NCBI GenBank assembly: GCA_025924435.1
Contig: JAICIL010000002.1
Span: forward strand, 1-59,241
DNA from: Chloroflexia bacterium
GTDB lineage: Bacteria; Chloroflexota; Chloroflexia; Thermomicrobiales; JALYUS01
DNA: 59,241 nt
Direction of reading: 5' to 3'
The position numbers and the translations under genes were made by a program. Position 1 is the first letter of the stretch. Each line of letters starts with the position of its first letter. Below, in pieces: positions 16,467 through 24,398 of the stretch. Under the pieces are notes generated by a model that did not search any database, was not told the origin of the DNA, and was given only the letters and a program-made list of their open reading frames with translations.

Positions 16467-17503
16467 CCGGATGGCCCCCCTCCCCTGACCCCTCCCCCAC
16501 TGCGGTGGGAGAGGGGAAATCGCCGCGAACAGCGGCAACAAGGCCGGAAACGAGTTCCCCTCCCCCGCGCACGGGGGAGGGGTCAGGGGAGGGGGGCCGC
16601 TTCCTCGGCGTGGACGGCGGGGCGACGAAGACACTCGCGGTGATCGTGGACGCGGACGGGCGGGAACAGGGGCGCGGCATCGCGGGGAGCGGCAATCAGG
16701 CCGCCGTCGGGCGGGAGCGGGCGGTGGCGAGCATCCGGGGCGCGGTGGCGGCAGCGGCGCGGCAGGCCGGGGCGGGCGCGCCCTTTCGCGCCGCGTGGAT
16801 TGGTCTCGCGGGGGTGGATCGCCCCGGCGACCGCCACCGCCTCCTGCCCCACCTCGGCACGCTGGCGGGCGTCGTGCGCCTCACGAACGACGCCGAACTC
16901 GCCCTCACCGGGCTGGATCATGCGGTCGGTGTCGCAGTGATCGCGGGGACGGGTTCGATCGCCGTGGGGCGGGATGCGAGCGGCCGGATGGCGCGCTCCG
17001 GCGGCTGGGGCCACATCCTCGGCGACGAGGGGAGCGGCTACGAAATCGGGCGGCTGGCGCTCAAAGCGGCCGCGCGGGCGGCGGACGGGCGCGGGCAGCA
17101 GACCGCACTCCTCCCGGCGATCATGGCGGAATGGCGGCTGTCGCGGCCGGACGCGATGATTGATCGCGTCTACCCGGACGGCGACAAGGGCGAGATCGCC
17201 CGCCTCTCCGCGCTCGTCTTCGCGGCGGCGCGGGACGGGGACGCGATGGCGCGGCGGATCGTGCGCGAGGCGGCGTCGGAACTCGCGCTGGCGGCGCACG
17301 CGGTTGGCGCGATGCTCGATTTCCCCGACGGTCCGTTGCCCGTCGCGCTCGCCGGTGGCATGCTGATCCACGAGGCGGATTTCCGGGCGACAATGCTCCG
17401 CCGCCTCCGCCGCCACACGCCGGTCGGGCAGGTTGCGCTCGTCGCGGAACCGGCGCTCAGTGCGGCGCGGGCCGCGATTCGGCTGGCGGGGGCCGAGTCG
17501 TGA
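16463..17503 (+). CDS. BadF-type sugar kinase (GlcNAc/MurNAc kinase) with repeat-derived N terminus
   Basis: A 346-residue ASKHA-fold kinase of the BadF/BadG family that includes N-acetylglucosamine kinase and MurK. The phosphate-1 loop is FLGVDGGATKT, at residues 47-57 instead of near residue 5. The preceding 42 codons are a perfect-armed palindromic element (16473-16598) inserted in frame after codon 3, giving a Pro/Gly-rich leader. The only start codons in frame are the ATG at 16463, overlapping the murQ stop as ATGA, and a GTG inside the element; none follows it that would keep the loop. In this operon it most likely phosphorylates MurNAc and perhaps GlcNAc. Confidence 0.85.
   Translation: MTGWPPSPDPSPTAVGEGKSPRTAATRPETSSPPPRTGEGSGEGGRFLGVDGGATKTLAVIVDADGREQGRGIAGSGNQAAVGRERAVASIRGAVAAAARQAGAGAPFRAAWIGLAGVDRPGDRHRLLPHLGTLAGVVRLTNDAELALTGLDHAVGVAVIAGTGSIAVGRDASGRMARSGGWGHILGDEGSGYEIGRLALKAAARAADGRGQQTALLPAIMAEWRLSRPDAMIDRVYPDGDKGEIARLSALVFAAARDGDAMARRIVREAASELALAAHAVGAMLDFPDGPLPVALAGGMLIHEADFRATMLRRLRRHTPVGQVALVAEPALSAARAAIRLAGAES
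16473..16598. repeat. In-frame palindromic element with 26-bp perfect arms
   Basis: Bases 16473-16498 (GGCCCCCCTCCCCTGACCCC onward) are the exact reverse complement of 16573-16598. The element is 126 bp, a multiple of three, and adds 42 codons to the kinase gene. Its words are like those at 34849, 47800 and 53084. Confidence 0.9.
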
Positions 17504-18639
17504 GCAGGTATATCGTTCGCGGCGATTTGCTGCTCGGCGGGCGGTTCACGCGGGGTGAACTGCGGATCGAGGCGGGCCGCATCGTCGCGGTCGAAGGTGC
17601 GCCAACCGACGGGGAGCGGGGCGGCCCGCTGTACGAGGCCGCGTACATCGCGCCTGGGTTCATTGATCTGCAAGTGAATGGCGGCTTCGGCGTCGAAGTC
17701 GGCGACGATCCGGGGGCGATCCGCACGCTCGCCGCGCGCCTGCCGGAAACGGGCGTCACCGCCTTCCTGCCGACGATTATTACCTCGCCGCCCGAATTGT
17801 ACCCGAACGCGATTGCGGCCTTTCAAGCAGCGCAGGGGACACCCGGCGCGCGCCCGCTCGGCCTGCACATCGAGGGGCCGTTCCTCTCACCGCAGCGGCA
17901 TGGCGCGCATCGGCGCGACCTCATCGCATCCGCCGATCTCCGCCTGCTCGATCCACTGCTCGAAAGCGATGCGGTACGCCTCATCACGCTCGCACCGGAA
18001 CGGCCGGACGCGCCCGAATTGATCCATCGGCTGAAAGCGCGCGGCATCCTTATCAGCCTCGGCCACACAGACGCGACGTATGAGCAGTTCGAGGCGGGCG
18101 TGGATGCGGGCGCGCGGATGGCGACGCATCTCTACAACGCGATGTCACCCTTCGGGCACCGCGCGCCGGGCGCAATCGGTGCGGCGCTGCTCGATGACCG
18201 CGTGGCCATTGGGTTGATCGCGGACGGCGTGCATAGCCATGCCGCCAGTGTCCGACTTGCCTACCGTGTGAAACGCGCGTCCCGCATCGCGCTCGTCACG
18301 GACATGATGGCGGCGGCGGGGATGCCACCGGGAACGTATGCACTCGGCGGGCAGCGGGTGACGGTGGATGGCACCTCCGCACGCCTCGCGGATGGCACGC
18401 TCGCCGGGTCGCTCTTGACGATGGATCGGGCGGTGCGGAATATGGTGCGGTGGACCGATGCAACGCCGAGCGATGCCCTGCGGATGGCGAGCGAAGTCCC
18501 GGCCCGCCTCGTCGGGATGGAGAATAGCGGACGGATCGCCGTCGGCTCGGACGCCGATCTTGTTCTGCTGGACAACGACCTGCGGGTGCAGGCGACGATC
18601 ATCAAGGGCGAGGTCGTCTACGAGCGGAGGGCGGCATGA
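17500..18639 (+). CDS. nagA: N-acetylglucosamine-6-phosphate deacetylase NagA
   Basis: A 379-residue amidohydrolase that converts GlcNAc-6-phosphate to glucosamine-6-phosphate and acetate. GFIDLQVNGGFG (53-64) opens the barrel. The metal ligands are Glu125 (HIEGPF), His189 (LGHTDA) and His210 (THLYNAM), and the catalytic acid is Asp268 (VTDMM). Length is normal. GTG at 17500 overlaps the kinase stop by 4 nt (GTGA), which implies coupled translation. It connects MurQ to the SIS enzyme that follows. Confidence 0.95.
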   Translation: MSRYIVRGDLLLGGRFTRGELRIEAGRIVAVEGAPTDGERGGPLYEAAYIAPGFIDLQVNGGFGVEVGDDPGAIRTLAARLPETGVTAFLPTIITSPPELYPNAIAAFQAAQGTPGARPLGLHIEGPFLSPQRHGAHRRDLIASADLRLLDPLLESDAVRLITLAPERPDAPELIHRLKARGILISLGHTDATYEQFEAGVDAGARMATHLYNAMSPFGHRAPGAIGAALLDDRVAIGLIADGVHSHAASVRLAYRVKRASRIALVTDMMAAAGMPPGTYALGGQRVTVDGTSARLADGTLAGSLLTMDRAVRNMVRWTDATPSDALRMASEVPARLVGMENSGRIAVGSDADLVLLDNDLRVQATIIKGEVVYERRAA

Positions 18640-19670
18640 ACGGCGAACTGATGGCGGCGGAGATCAACGAGCAGCCAGCAGTCTTCGCCCGCATCCTGCG
18701 CGAGGGGCAGCCACATATCCACGAAGTCGCGCGCGCGGTCGCGGCACGGAGACCGCGCTTCGTTCTCTTCGTTGCACGTGGAACGTCGGATCACGCGGCG
18801 CTCTATGCGAAGTATCTCGTTGAGACGCGCCTTGGCCTGCCCGCCGGTTTGGCGTCGCCCTCCACGATGACGATCTACGACGCGCGACCCGATCTGCGCG
18901 ATGTCCTCGTGCTGGCGGTCAGCCAGTCCGGCTCGTCGCCCGATCTGCTCGACCCGATGGCGCGGGCGCGGGCGGCGGGCGCGATCACGGTGGCGGTCAC
19001 GAACGCGCCGGATTCGCCGCTCGCGACGGCGGCGGAATATCATCTGGACGTGCGCGCCGGGCCGGAGCGCGCGGTGGCGGCGACGAAATCCTACACTGGA
19101 GAGTTGCTGACGCTCTACCTCTTCATCGAGGCGCTCGCGGGCGGCGATGGTGCGGCGGCGCGGGCAGTGCCGGAGCGGGCGGCCGCCGTGTTGGGGCGCG
19201 AGGAGGAAGTCGCGGCGCTCGCCGTGCGCTACCGCTTCGCGGAGCAGATCGTCGTGACGGCGCGCGGCTACAACTACCCGACGGCGCGCGAGGTGGCGCT
19301 AAAACTGATGGAGACGAGTTATCTCGTCGCGCACGCCTTCTCCGGCGCGGACCTGCTGCACGGCCCGATGGCGATGATCGCGCGCGGCTTCCCGGTGATC
19401 GCCATTGTCCCGGCGGGGCCGGGCGGCGCGGCCTTGCGCCCCGTGCTGGAACGGCTGCGCGAGCGGGAGGCGGACACGCTGATCGTCGGCGACCCGGACG
19501 CCGCGCGCCTCGGCACGGTCGGTTTGTCACTGCCGGACGCGGGGCCGGAGGTGCTCACGCCGCTCCTGACCATCCTGCCGATGCAGCAATTCGCGTGGTA
19601 TCTCGCCCGCCAGCGCGGCGGCGACCCCGACCGGCCCCGTGGCCTCCGGAAAATCACCGAAACGTGGTGA
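18636..19670 (+). CDS. SIS-domain glucosamine-6-phosphate deaminase/isomerase
   Basis: A 344-residue protein with two SIS domains (about 45-170 and 205-320), like the isomerase half of GlmS but with no glutaminase domain. VARGTSDHAALYAKY, SQSGSSPDLL and the C-terminal DPDRPRGLRKITETW are typical of this group. Without a glutamine-hydrolysing part it most likely works as a deaminase (NagB-II type), turning glucosamine-6-phosphate into fructose-6-phosphate. It is the last gene of the operon, starting in a 4-nt overlap with nagA. An AgaS-like role on another amino sugar is the main alternative. Confidence 0.87.
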   Translation: MNGELMAAEINEQPAVFARILREGQPHIHEVARAVAARRPRFVLFVARGTSDHAALYAKYLVETRLGLPAGLASPSTMTIYDARPDLRDVLVLAVSQSGSSPDLLDPMARARAAGAITVAVTNAPDSPLATAAEYHLDVRAGPERAVAATKSYTGELLTLYLFIEALAGGDGAAARAVPERAAAVLGREEEVAALAVRYRFAEQIVVTARGYNYPTAREVALKLMETSYLVAHAFSGADLLHGPMAMIARGFPVIAIVPAGPGGAALRPVLERLREREADTLIVGDPDAARLGTVGLSLPDAGPEVLTPLLTILPMQQFAWYLARQRGGDPDRPRGLRKITETW

Positions 19671-19702
19671 AACGGGGGCGCGAGCGACAGCGGGAAGAGA
19701 GA

Positions 19703-19746
19703 TTGAACCACGACGGCGCGAAGGGCACGAAGAGATACACGAAGAA
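19703..19746. repeat. Single left arm of short-word element (CGAAGGGCAC type)
   Basis: TTGAACCACGACGGCGCGAA is followed by GGCACGAAGAGATACACGAAG. The left end matches the two-armed elements at 38798 and 56960, but no complementary right arm follows. Confidence 0.6.
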
Positions 19747-19840
19747 ATGAATGTGGCGTAGTCCGAAGCGGAATGTGATCCACGCCACTTCAGTCTCTTT
19801 CCCTCATCAACGGGGCGGCTCAGTAGAGCAGGAAAAGCGG

Positions 19841-19866
19841 ATGCCGCCTCCGAAGGGGAGACGGCA
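19841..19866. terminator. Hairpin between convergent genes
   Basis: ATGCCGCCTCC pairs with GGAGACGGCAT (one mismatch) across a short loop, just beyond the PPOX gene stop. No T tract follows on either strand, so this is a tentative terminator. Confidence 0.4.
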
Positions 19867-19893
19867 TACAGAGATTGTATCTGCGGGTGAAGC

Positions 19894-20286
19894 TTATCCG
19901 CCCATTTGTGTCGTGCGCTCCGGCGCGACGATGATGACGACGCGCTCGTCGCCGGGGCGGTGCCAGGGGTACTTGTCCTGGTCCAGGTACTTCTTCGCCA
20001 TGGCGTTGATGAAGTCGAGGTTCGGGTCCTCCTCGATGCCGACGACCTTGCCGCGAATCTCGAGGTAGCGATACGGGTTCGCGGGGTCCACGATGGAGAG
20101 GGCGATGCGCGGGTCGCGCTGGAGGTTCTGATACTTCTGGCGCGTTTTCGTCTGGCTGAAGCGGACGTGTTCGCCGTCCCAATCGAACCAGACGGGGTTC
20201 ACTTGCGGCTCGCCCTGCGGCCCGATGGTCGCAATCTCCGCGAGGGCTTTCGATTCGAGCAGATCTTCATAACCGGACGGGATCAT
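19894..20286 (-). CDS. PPOX-class (F420-dependent type) oxidoreductase
   Basis: A 130-residue split-barrel flavin/deazaflavin-binding protein. ALAEIATIGPQGEPQVNPVW followed by TRQKYQNLQRDPRIALSI is the pattern of the PPOX class annotated as F420-dependent in actinobacteria and Chloroflexota. ATG at 20286 follows AAGGAGTTGGT; the frame runs open for another 44 codons without a ribosome binding site. F420 genes at 31394-34832 show that the host can make the cofactor. The substrate is unknown, and FMN use cannot be excluded. Confidence 0.85.
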   Translation of the reverse strand: MIPSGYEDLLESKALAEIATIGPQGEPQVNPVWFDWDGEHVRFSQTKTRQKYQNLQRDPRIALSIVDPANPYRYLEIRGKVVGIEEDPNLDFINAMAKKYLDQDKYPWHRPGDERVVIIVAPERTTQMGG

Positions 20287-20394
20287 ACCAACTCCTTCAC
20301 TGCGTGGCTGCGATGCCACAATCTCAATCAACACATATCCTCTATCGTGCATTCCCGATGCCATTAGCCTTGGGCGCTTTGAGAGAAACCAAAC

Positions 20395-20495
20395 GAACCG
20401 CAAGGCTGCAAAGAACATAAAGGGCCCAAAGGATAAATGACGTTCAACCCTTTACCTTCTTTGCATCCTCTGCGTCCTTTGCGTCTCTGCGGTTC
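20395..20495. repeat. Palindromic short-word element (GCAAAGA type)
   Basis: GAACCGCAAGGCTGCAAAGA on the left faces CTTTGCGTCTCTGCGGTTC on the right. It shares the GAACC/GGTTC ends of the ACAGAG and ACCAAG elements but uses different words. Confidence 0.78.
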
Positions 20496-20517
20496 TCCCC
20501 GGTTTCCTCCCCGGCTC

Positions 20518-21498
20518 TCACCGGCGCGCCGGGGCGAGGTCCAGCGGCGTGATCGGCTGCAGGCCCGCCTCGATGGCCGCGCGCTGCCCTTCGAGGAAGG
20601 GCGGCAGGGCGAGCGACGCGCCGAGCGATTCCACCGGCTCATCGGTCGCGAAGCCGGGGCCGTCGGTGGCGATCTCGAAGAGGATGCCGCCCGGCTCGCG
20701 GAAGTAGATCGAGTGGAAGTAGAAGCGATCAATCTCCGGCGTGACGCGGAGGCCCGCCGCCGCGATCCGCTCCCGCCAGGCGCGGTGCTCGACGTCGTCC
20801 GGCGTGCGGAAGGCGACGTGATGGACCCCGCCGATGCCGACGTGCGCGTACGGCACCCCCGGCTGCTCCGCCACGTAGACTGTGGCGCCGGGGCCGCCCG
20901 TGCCCGTCTCGAAGACCGCGACGCGTCCGGCCCCGTCGCCCCCGGCATGCTCGCCGGTCTGGTGGAAGCCGAGGACGTCGGTGAGGACGCGCGCGGTCGG
21001 CGCGAGGGTGCGGACGGCGAGCGAGACGGAATCGAAGCCGCGAATCTGCATCTCCGGCGGCACGGGGCTTTCCGTCCACGGCGCGCCGTCGAAGGGCGCG
21101 CCGCCGTCGTCCACGAGCGCGAGGGATTGCCCCTCCGGGTCGGCGAAGGCGATGCGGGCGCGGCCATCGGGCGTGGTGACGCCGCTGTGCGGGATGCCGT
21201 ACGTGTCGAGTCGTTCCGCCCACCAGTCGAGGGCGGCGCGCCCCGGCACGCGGAGCGCGGTCGTCGCGGTCGTGCCGACGCCGGAGCGGGTCGGGCCGGC
21301 CTGCGGCCAGTCGAAGAAGGTCATGTCCGTGCCGGGGCTGCCGGCGCCGTCGGCGTAGAAGAGATGGTACGCCGAGACGTCGTCCTGATTGACCGTCTTC
21401 TTGACGAGGCGCATGCTGAGCGCCTGCGTGTAGAAAGCGACGTTGCGCGAGGCATCTCCCGTCACCGCCGTCACATGATGAATACCGCCGAGTTCCAT
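20518..21498 (-). CDS. Ring-cleaving dioxygenase, VOC family (MhqO-like)
   Basis: A 326-residue protein with two VOC repeats, like MhqO/LinE-type extradiol dioxygenases that open hydroquinone-type rings. The first repeat begins GGIHHVTAVTGDASRNVAFYT and the second has GGVHHVAFRTPDD and ends FEPGGILFEIATDGPGF-like; His7 or His8, the second HH pair and the late Glu would bind Fe(II). The next gene on the strand side is an MhqD-like hydrolase at 21548, about 50 bp upstream in transcription order, so the two probably form an operon for quinone detoxification. ATG at 21498 has GAGGAGAAACGGC upstream. Confidence 0.87.
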   Translation of the reverse strand: MELGGIHHVTAVTGDASRNVAFYTQALSMRLVKKTVNQDDVSAYHLFYADGAGSPGTDMTFFDWPQAGPTRSGVGTTATTALRVPGRAALDWWAERLDTYGIPHSGVTTPDGRARIAFADPEGQSLALVDDGGAPFDGAPWTESPVPPEMQIRGFDSVSLAVRTLAPTARVLTDVLGFHQTGEHAGGDGAGRVAVFETGTGGPGATVYVAEQPGVPYAHVGIGGVHHVAFRTPDDVEHRAWRERIAAAGLRVTPEIDRFYFHSIYFREPGGILFEIATDGPGFATDEPVESLGASLALPPFLEGQRAAIEAGLQPITPLDLAPARR

Positions 21499-21547
21499 GC
21501 CGTTTCTCCTCTATGTCCCAATTACGAGGCGGTGGCGCCCCATTCCT

Positions 21548-22204
21548 CTATCTCTGCATCGTGGCGGGAGTCGCGAGGTGCGTTTCCGCCAACCATTCCC
21601 GCGCCGCGTCGAGGTCGCCCTGTGTGAGACGGTGCCCGCCCGCCTCCCAGTGGAGCGTGACCGGCGCACCGGCCCGCCGCAAAAGCGCCGCCAACCGCTC
21701 CGCTTCGGCCACCGGCACGATTGGGTCCTGCCGCCCGGAGCCGATGAAGACGGGGACGGGCGCGAGATCGGGCAGTCTCTCCGGTGTCGGCGGCGACATC
21801 GGGCGGAAGAGGATCGCCGCCGCCAGCGTCTCCGGGCGCAAGAGGAGCATGCTCGCCGCGATGTTCGCGCCGTTGGAGAAGCCAACCGCGATGACGCGCG
21901 CCGGGTCGAAGCCGTACCGCGCGGCGGCCTCCGCGACGAAATCCGCCAATTCGTGCGTGCGCCGCGTCAGGTCGTCGAGGTCGAAGACACCCTCCGCGAG
22001 GCGGCGGAAGAAGCGGGGCATCCCGTGTTCCAGCACCTTGCCGCGCGGGCTGAGCAGGGCCGCCCGATCGTCCAGCGCGCGGCCCAGGCCGAGCAGGTCC
22101 GTCTCGTCCCCGCCCGTGCCGTGCAGCAGGAGCAGCGTCGGCGCCCCCGCCGCGCCGGGAATGAATTGATGAATATACCGCCCGTCCGCATCGCTCGCGC
22201 CCAT
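21548..22204 (-). CDS. Alpha/beta hydrolase, carboxylesterase (MhqD-like)
   Basis: A 218-residue serine hydrolase of the phospholipase/carboxylesterase (YtpA/MhqD) group. The oxyanion segment LLLLHGTGGDE lies at 24-34, and the catalytic triad is Ser110 (VGFSNGAN), Asp160 (GSGRQDP) and His191 (AGGHRL). It is cytoplasmic. In B. subtilis mhqD and mhqO are both controlled by the MarR-type repressor MhqR; here the same pair stands next to each other, and a MarR gene lies 1.7 kb away. ATG at 22204 follows AGGAGACGGCAC. Confidence 0.87.
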   Translation of the reverse strand: MGASDADGRYIHQFIPGAAGAPTLLLLHGTGGDETDLLGLGRALDDRAALLSPRGKVLEHGMPRFFRRLAEGVFDLDDLTRRTHELADFVAEAAARYGFDPARVIAVGFSNGANIAASMLLLRPETLAAAILFRPMSPPTPERLPDLAPVPVFIGSGRQDPIVPVAEAERLAALLRRAGAPVTLHWEAGGHRLTQGDLDAAREWLAETHLATPATMQR

Positions 22205-22218
22205 GTGCCGTCTCCTGG

Positions 22219-22318
22219 GCAGTAGTCGGTACTCAGTAGTCGGTAGACAGTAATCAGAGGGATCGTCCGCGTTCTGACTACCGACTACCGACTACTGTCT
22301 ACTGTCTACTGTCTACTC
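22219..22318. repeat. Palindromic short-word element (AGTAGTCGGTAG type)
   Basis: The left arm is CAGTAGTCGGTACTCAGTAG and so on; the right arm runs ACTACCGACTACCGACTACT then ACTGTCTACTGTCTACTC. It lies between the hydrolase and the YceI gene. Similar elements are at 32153 and 51236. Confidence 0.82.
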
Positions 22319-22323
22319 GCGCC

Positions 22324-22875
22324 CTACTCCGCCTTCCGCGCCTGAATCTCGATCAGGACTTTGAAAGTGTCGCTGAGCAGGACGCCGCCCGTTTCGAGCG
22401 CGACGTTCCAGTTCAGGCCGAACTCCTTGCGGTTGATCGAGGTCTCCGCCGTGAAACCGGCGACCTCCGCGCCCTGCGGGTTCTTGCCCTGCCCGTTGAA
22501 GGTGGCGTCGAGCGTCACTTGCTTCGTGTTGCCCCGGACGGTCAGATCGCCCGTGACGCGCATCCGGTCCTCGCCTTGCGGCTCGACGCGCGTGCTCTTG
22601 AAAGTGATCGTCGGATAGTTGGCGACATCGAGGAAATCCGGCGAGCGCATGTGGTTGTCGCGCATCTCGTTGCCCGTCGTGATGCTCGCCGCGTCCAGTT
22701 CCGCCTCGACGCTCGATTGCGCGGGGTCCGTCCCGTGCGTCGTGATCGTCCCCTTCAAGCCCGTGATCCGGCCTTTCACCGTCGTGAACATCATGTGCTT
22801 GGCGCTGATCTCGACGAGCGAATGCACGCCGTCAATGTTCCATGTCGTCGTCTGTGCCGGTGCTGTCGCGCTCAT
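22324..22875 (-). CDS. YceI family protein
   Basis: A 183-residue YceI-like lipocalin-fold protein, a family that binds isoprenoid or other long hydrophobic molecules. The pattern TTWNIDGVHSLVEISAKHMMF at the start (given here as TTWNIDGVHS..AKHMMF), MRDNHMRSPDFLDVANYPTI in the middle and GLNWNVALETGGVLLSD at the end is standard. There is no signal peptide, so it is the cytoplasmic form common in high-GC Gram-positive-like bacteria. ATG at 22875 follows AGGGGGACAGAT. Its role here is not clear from context; the flanking genes deal with quinone and flavin redox chemistry. Confidence 0.9.
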   Translation of the reverse strand: MSATAPAQTTTWNIDGVHSLVEISAKHMMFTTVKGRITGLKGTITTHGTDPAQSSVEAELDAASITTGNEMRDNHMRSPDFLDVANYPTITFKSTRVEPQGEDRMRVTGDLTVRGNTKQVTLDATFNGQGKNPQGAEVAGFTAETSINRKEFGLNWNVALETGGVLLSDTFKVLIEIQARKAE

Positions 22876-22910
22876 ATCTGTCCCCCTCTGATGGAATGAA
22901 ACCCATCGCC

Positions 22911-22975
22911 GGGCGCACGCTGTGCGCCCCTACCGCCCGCTGCCCACTGCCCACGGTTCAGTGCCCACTCTCCAC
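22911..22975. repeat. GTGCGCCC hairpin plus single arm of short-word repeat
   Basis: GGGCGCAC (22911-22918) pairs with GTGCGCCC (22922-22929), almost the same hairpin as at 2709-2728. It is followed by CCGCTGCCCACTGCCCAC words like those in the right arm at 32227-32267, without a partner arm. Confidence 0.55.
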
Positions 22976-23884
22976 CGCTCGCCTGACCGCCGGTACCACC
23001 TCCTCCGCGAAGAGCCGCGCCTGGCTCGCGCTTTCCTGCGCCGTCGTGCGAAAGACGAAGGTGTCCATGCGGAAATCGCGGTAGTAGCGCGCGAGTTCCG
23101 CCGCCCATTCGTCCGTGCTTCCAATTATGATGCCGGGGCGGGGCGCGGCGGTCGCGCGTTGGCCGGGCGGCACGATCTCCCCCGCGACGTTGTACCAGCG
23201 GCGGATCGCGGCGGGATCGCGCCCCGCCTCCCGCGCTCCCGCGTCAATCTTTGTGTGCATCGGCGCGAGCGTCTCCGCCGGGTAGCGCGGGCTGGAGATG
23301 ATCCAGCCGTCCGCCAGCCGCCCGGTGGCCTTCAGGAGCCGGGGGCCGAGCGCGCCGACCCAGATCGGGATCGGGTGCGCGGGCGCGGGGCCGGGTTCCG
23401 CGTCCTTCAATTGGTACTGCTGCCCCGCGAAGTTGATCTTCTCGCCGGGAACAAACGGCTGCCACAAAAGCCGCAGCAGCGGGATCGCCTCCGCGAGCGC
23501 GGCGACCGCCTCGCCCGGCGCGCGACGCGGACCGCCGTAGGAGGCGATCGCGTCCCAGAATGCGCCCGTGCCGAGTCCGAGTTCGACGCGCCCGTTCGTC
23601 AGGAGGTCGAGCGTCGCCGCCGCTTTGCCGAGCAGCGCCGGGGGGCGCAGGGCGAGATTCGCGACGTTCGGGACGAGCCGGACGCGCTCGGTCTGCGCGC
23701 CGATGGCGGCGAGGAGCGTCCATGTTTCGAGGAAGTCGCCCTTGTAGGGGTGGTCCTGGATGCCGATGACATCCAGCCCCGCCCCGTCCGCGTAGCGGGC
23801 CAGCGCGACCTCCCGCCGGAGATCGGCCGCCGCCGGATGGATGCTGACGCCGAACAGTGGCGCCGATCGCATCGTCGCGTTCAT
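22958..23884 (-). CDS. LLM-class flavin/F420-dependent oxidoreductase
   Basis: A 308-residue luciferase-like monooxygenase (bacterial luciferase TIM-barrel fold). LDVIGIQDHPY near residue 38, VPNVANLALRPPALLGKAAATL and GRVELGLGTGAFWDAI are the usual LLM blocks for FMN or F420 binding. It is cytoplasmic. ATG at 23884 follows GGAGGAGGA. A 14-bp palindrome at 23917-23930, identical to one in front of marR, lies 33 bp upstream, so the MarR protein probably represses this gene. The frame reads to the edge of a short-word repeat at its C terminus. The substrate is unknown. Confidence 0.88.
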   Translation of the reverse strand: MNATMRSAPLFGVSIHPAAADLRREVALARYADGAGLDVIGIQDHPYKGDFLETWTLLAAIGAQTERVRLVPNVANLALRPPALLGKAAATLDLLTNGRVELGLGTGAFWDAIASYGGPRRAPGEAVAALAEAIPLLRLLWQPFVPGEKINFAGQQYQLKDAEPGPAPAHPIPIWVGALGPRLLKATGRLADGWIISSPRYPAETLAPMHTKIDAGAREAGRDPAAIRRWYNVAGEIVPPGQRATAAPRPGIIIGSTDEWAAELARYYRDFRMDTFVFRTTAQESASQARLFAEEVVPAVRRAVESGH

Positions 23885-23916
23885 TGGAATGCTTCCTCCT
23901 CCATTGCACGAACTCT

Positions 23917-23930
23917 GTTTAGTCCTAAAC
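23917..23930. promoter_or_regulatory. MarR operator upstream of the LLM gene
   Basis: GTTTAGTCCTAAAC, a near-perfect palindrome, is identical to the site at 24400-24413 by the marR start. The two copies bracket marR. Confidence 0.75.
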
Positions 23931-23945
23931 TCACGAGGCCGCGTT

Positions 23946-24392
23946 TTATTCCAGCGAGTGATCCAGCGCGCGGAGGAGCCGGAGCAACTGGCGCTGCTCG
24001 TCCACCGCGAGCGCGCCGAAGCGGGCCGCGATGTGCGCTTCGTGGGCGGGCACGACGGTCGCGAAGAGGCGTTTCCCCTCCGGCGTCAGCGAGAGCGCGT
24101 TCGCCCGCCCCTCGGGGCAGCGCGCGATCAGCCCGCGCTCCTCCATCTTGTCGAGCAGCTGCGAGACGTTCCCCTTGGTGACGAGCAGCCGGTCCGCCAG
24201 CTCCTGCTGCGTGATGCCCTCGCCCCGGCCCAGTTGGGCGATGACATCGAACTGCGCCCCGCTCAAGCCGTGGCGGGCGAACTCCGCCGTCGCGGCGCGG
24301 GTCATCTTCTGGAAGACGCGCGCGAGCCGCATCCAAGCCAGGACGGCGCTCGTCTCGGCGCGTTTGCCCGCGCCCGGCGTTTCACCACTCAC
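23946..24392 (-). CDS. MarR family transcriptional regulator
   Basis: A 148-residue winged-helix repressor of the MarR family. LSGAQFDVIAQLGRGEGITQ, then QELADRLLVTKGNVSQLLDK as the recognition helix, and a wing at GRANALSLTPEGKRLF. Start is the GTG at 24392: the predicted -10 element TAAACT ends 6 nt before it, so transcription would start at or next to the GTG and the mRNA would be leaderless, which explains the absent ribosome binding site. An operator overlaps this promoter, so it should repress itself, as well as the adjacent LLM gene. It may sense quinones or electrophiles as MhqR does; the ligand is inferred only. Confidence 0.9.
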   Translation of the reverse strand: MSGETPGAGKRAETSAVLAWMRLARVFQKMTRAATAEFARHGLSGAQFDVIAQLGRGEGITQQELADRLLVTKGNVSQLLDKMEERGLIARCPEGRANALSLTPEGKRLFATVVPAHEAHIAARFGALAVDEQRQLLRLLRALDHSLE

Positions 24393-24398
24393 GCCGGA

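Noticed and set aside
16473..16598. Palindrome in the kinase gene as a small insertion sequence
   Set aside because: It has no transposase and no target duplication visible; the arms are word repeats like those of intergenic elements.
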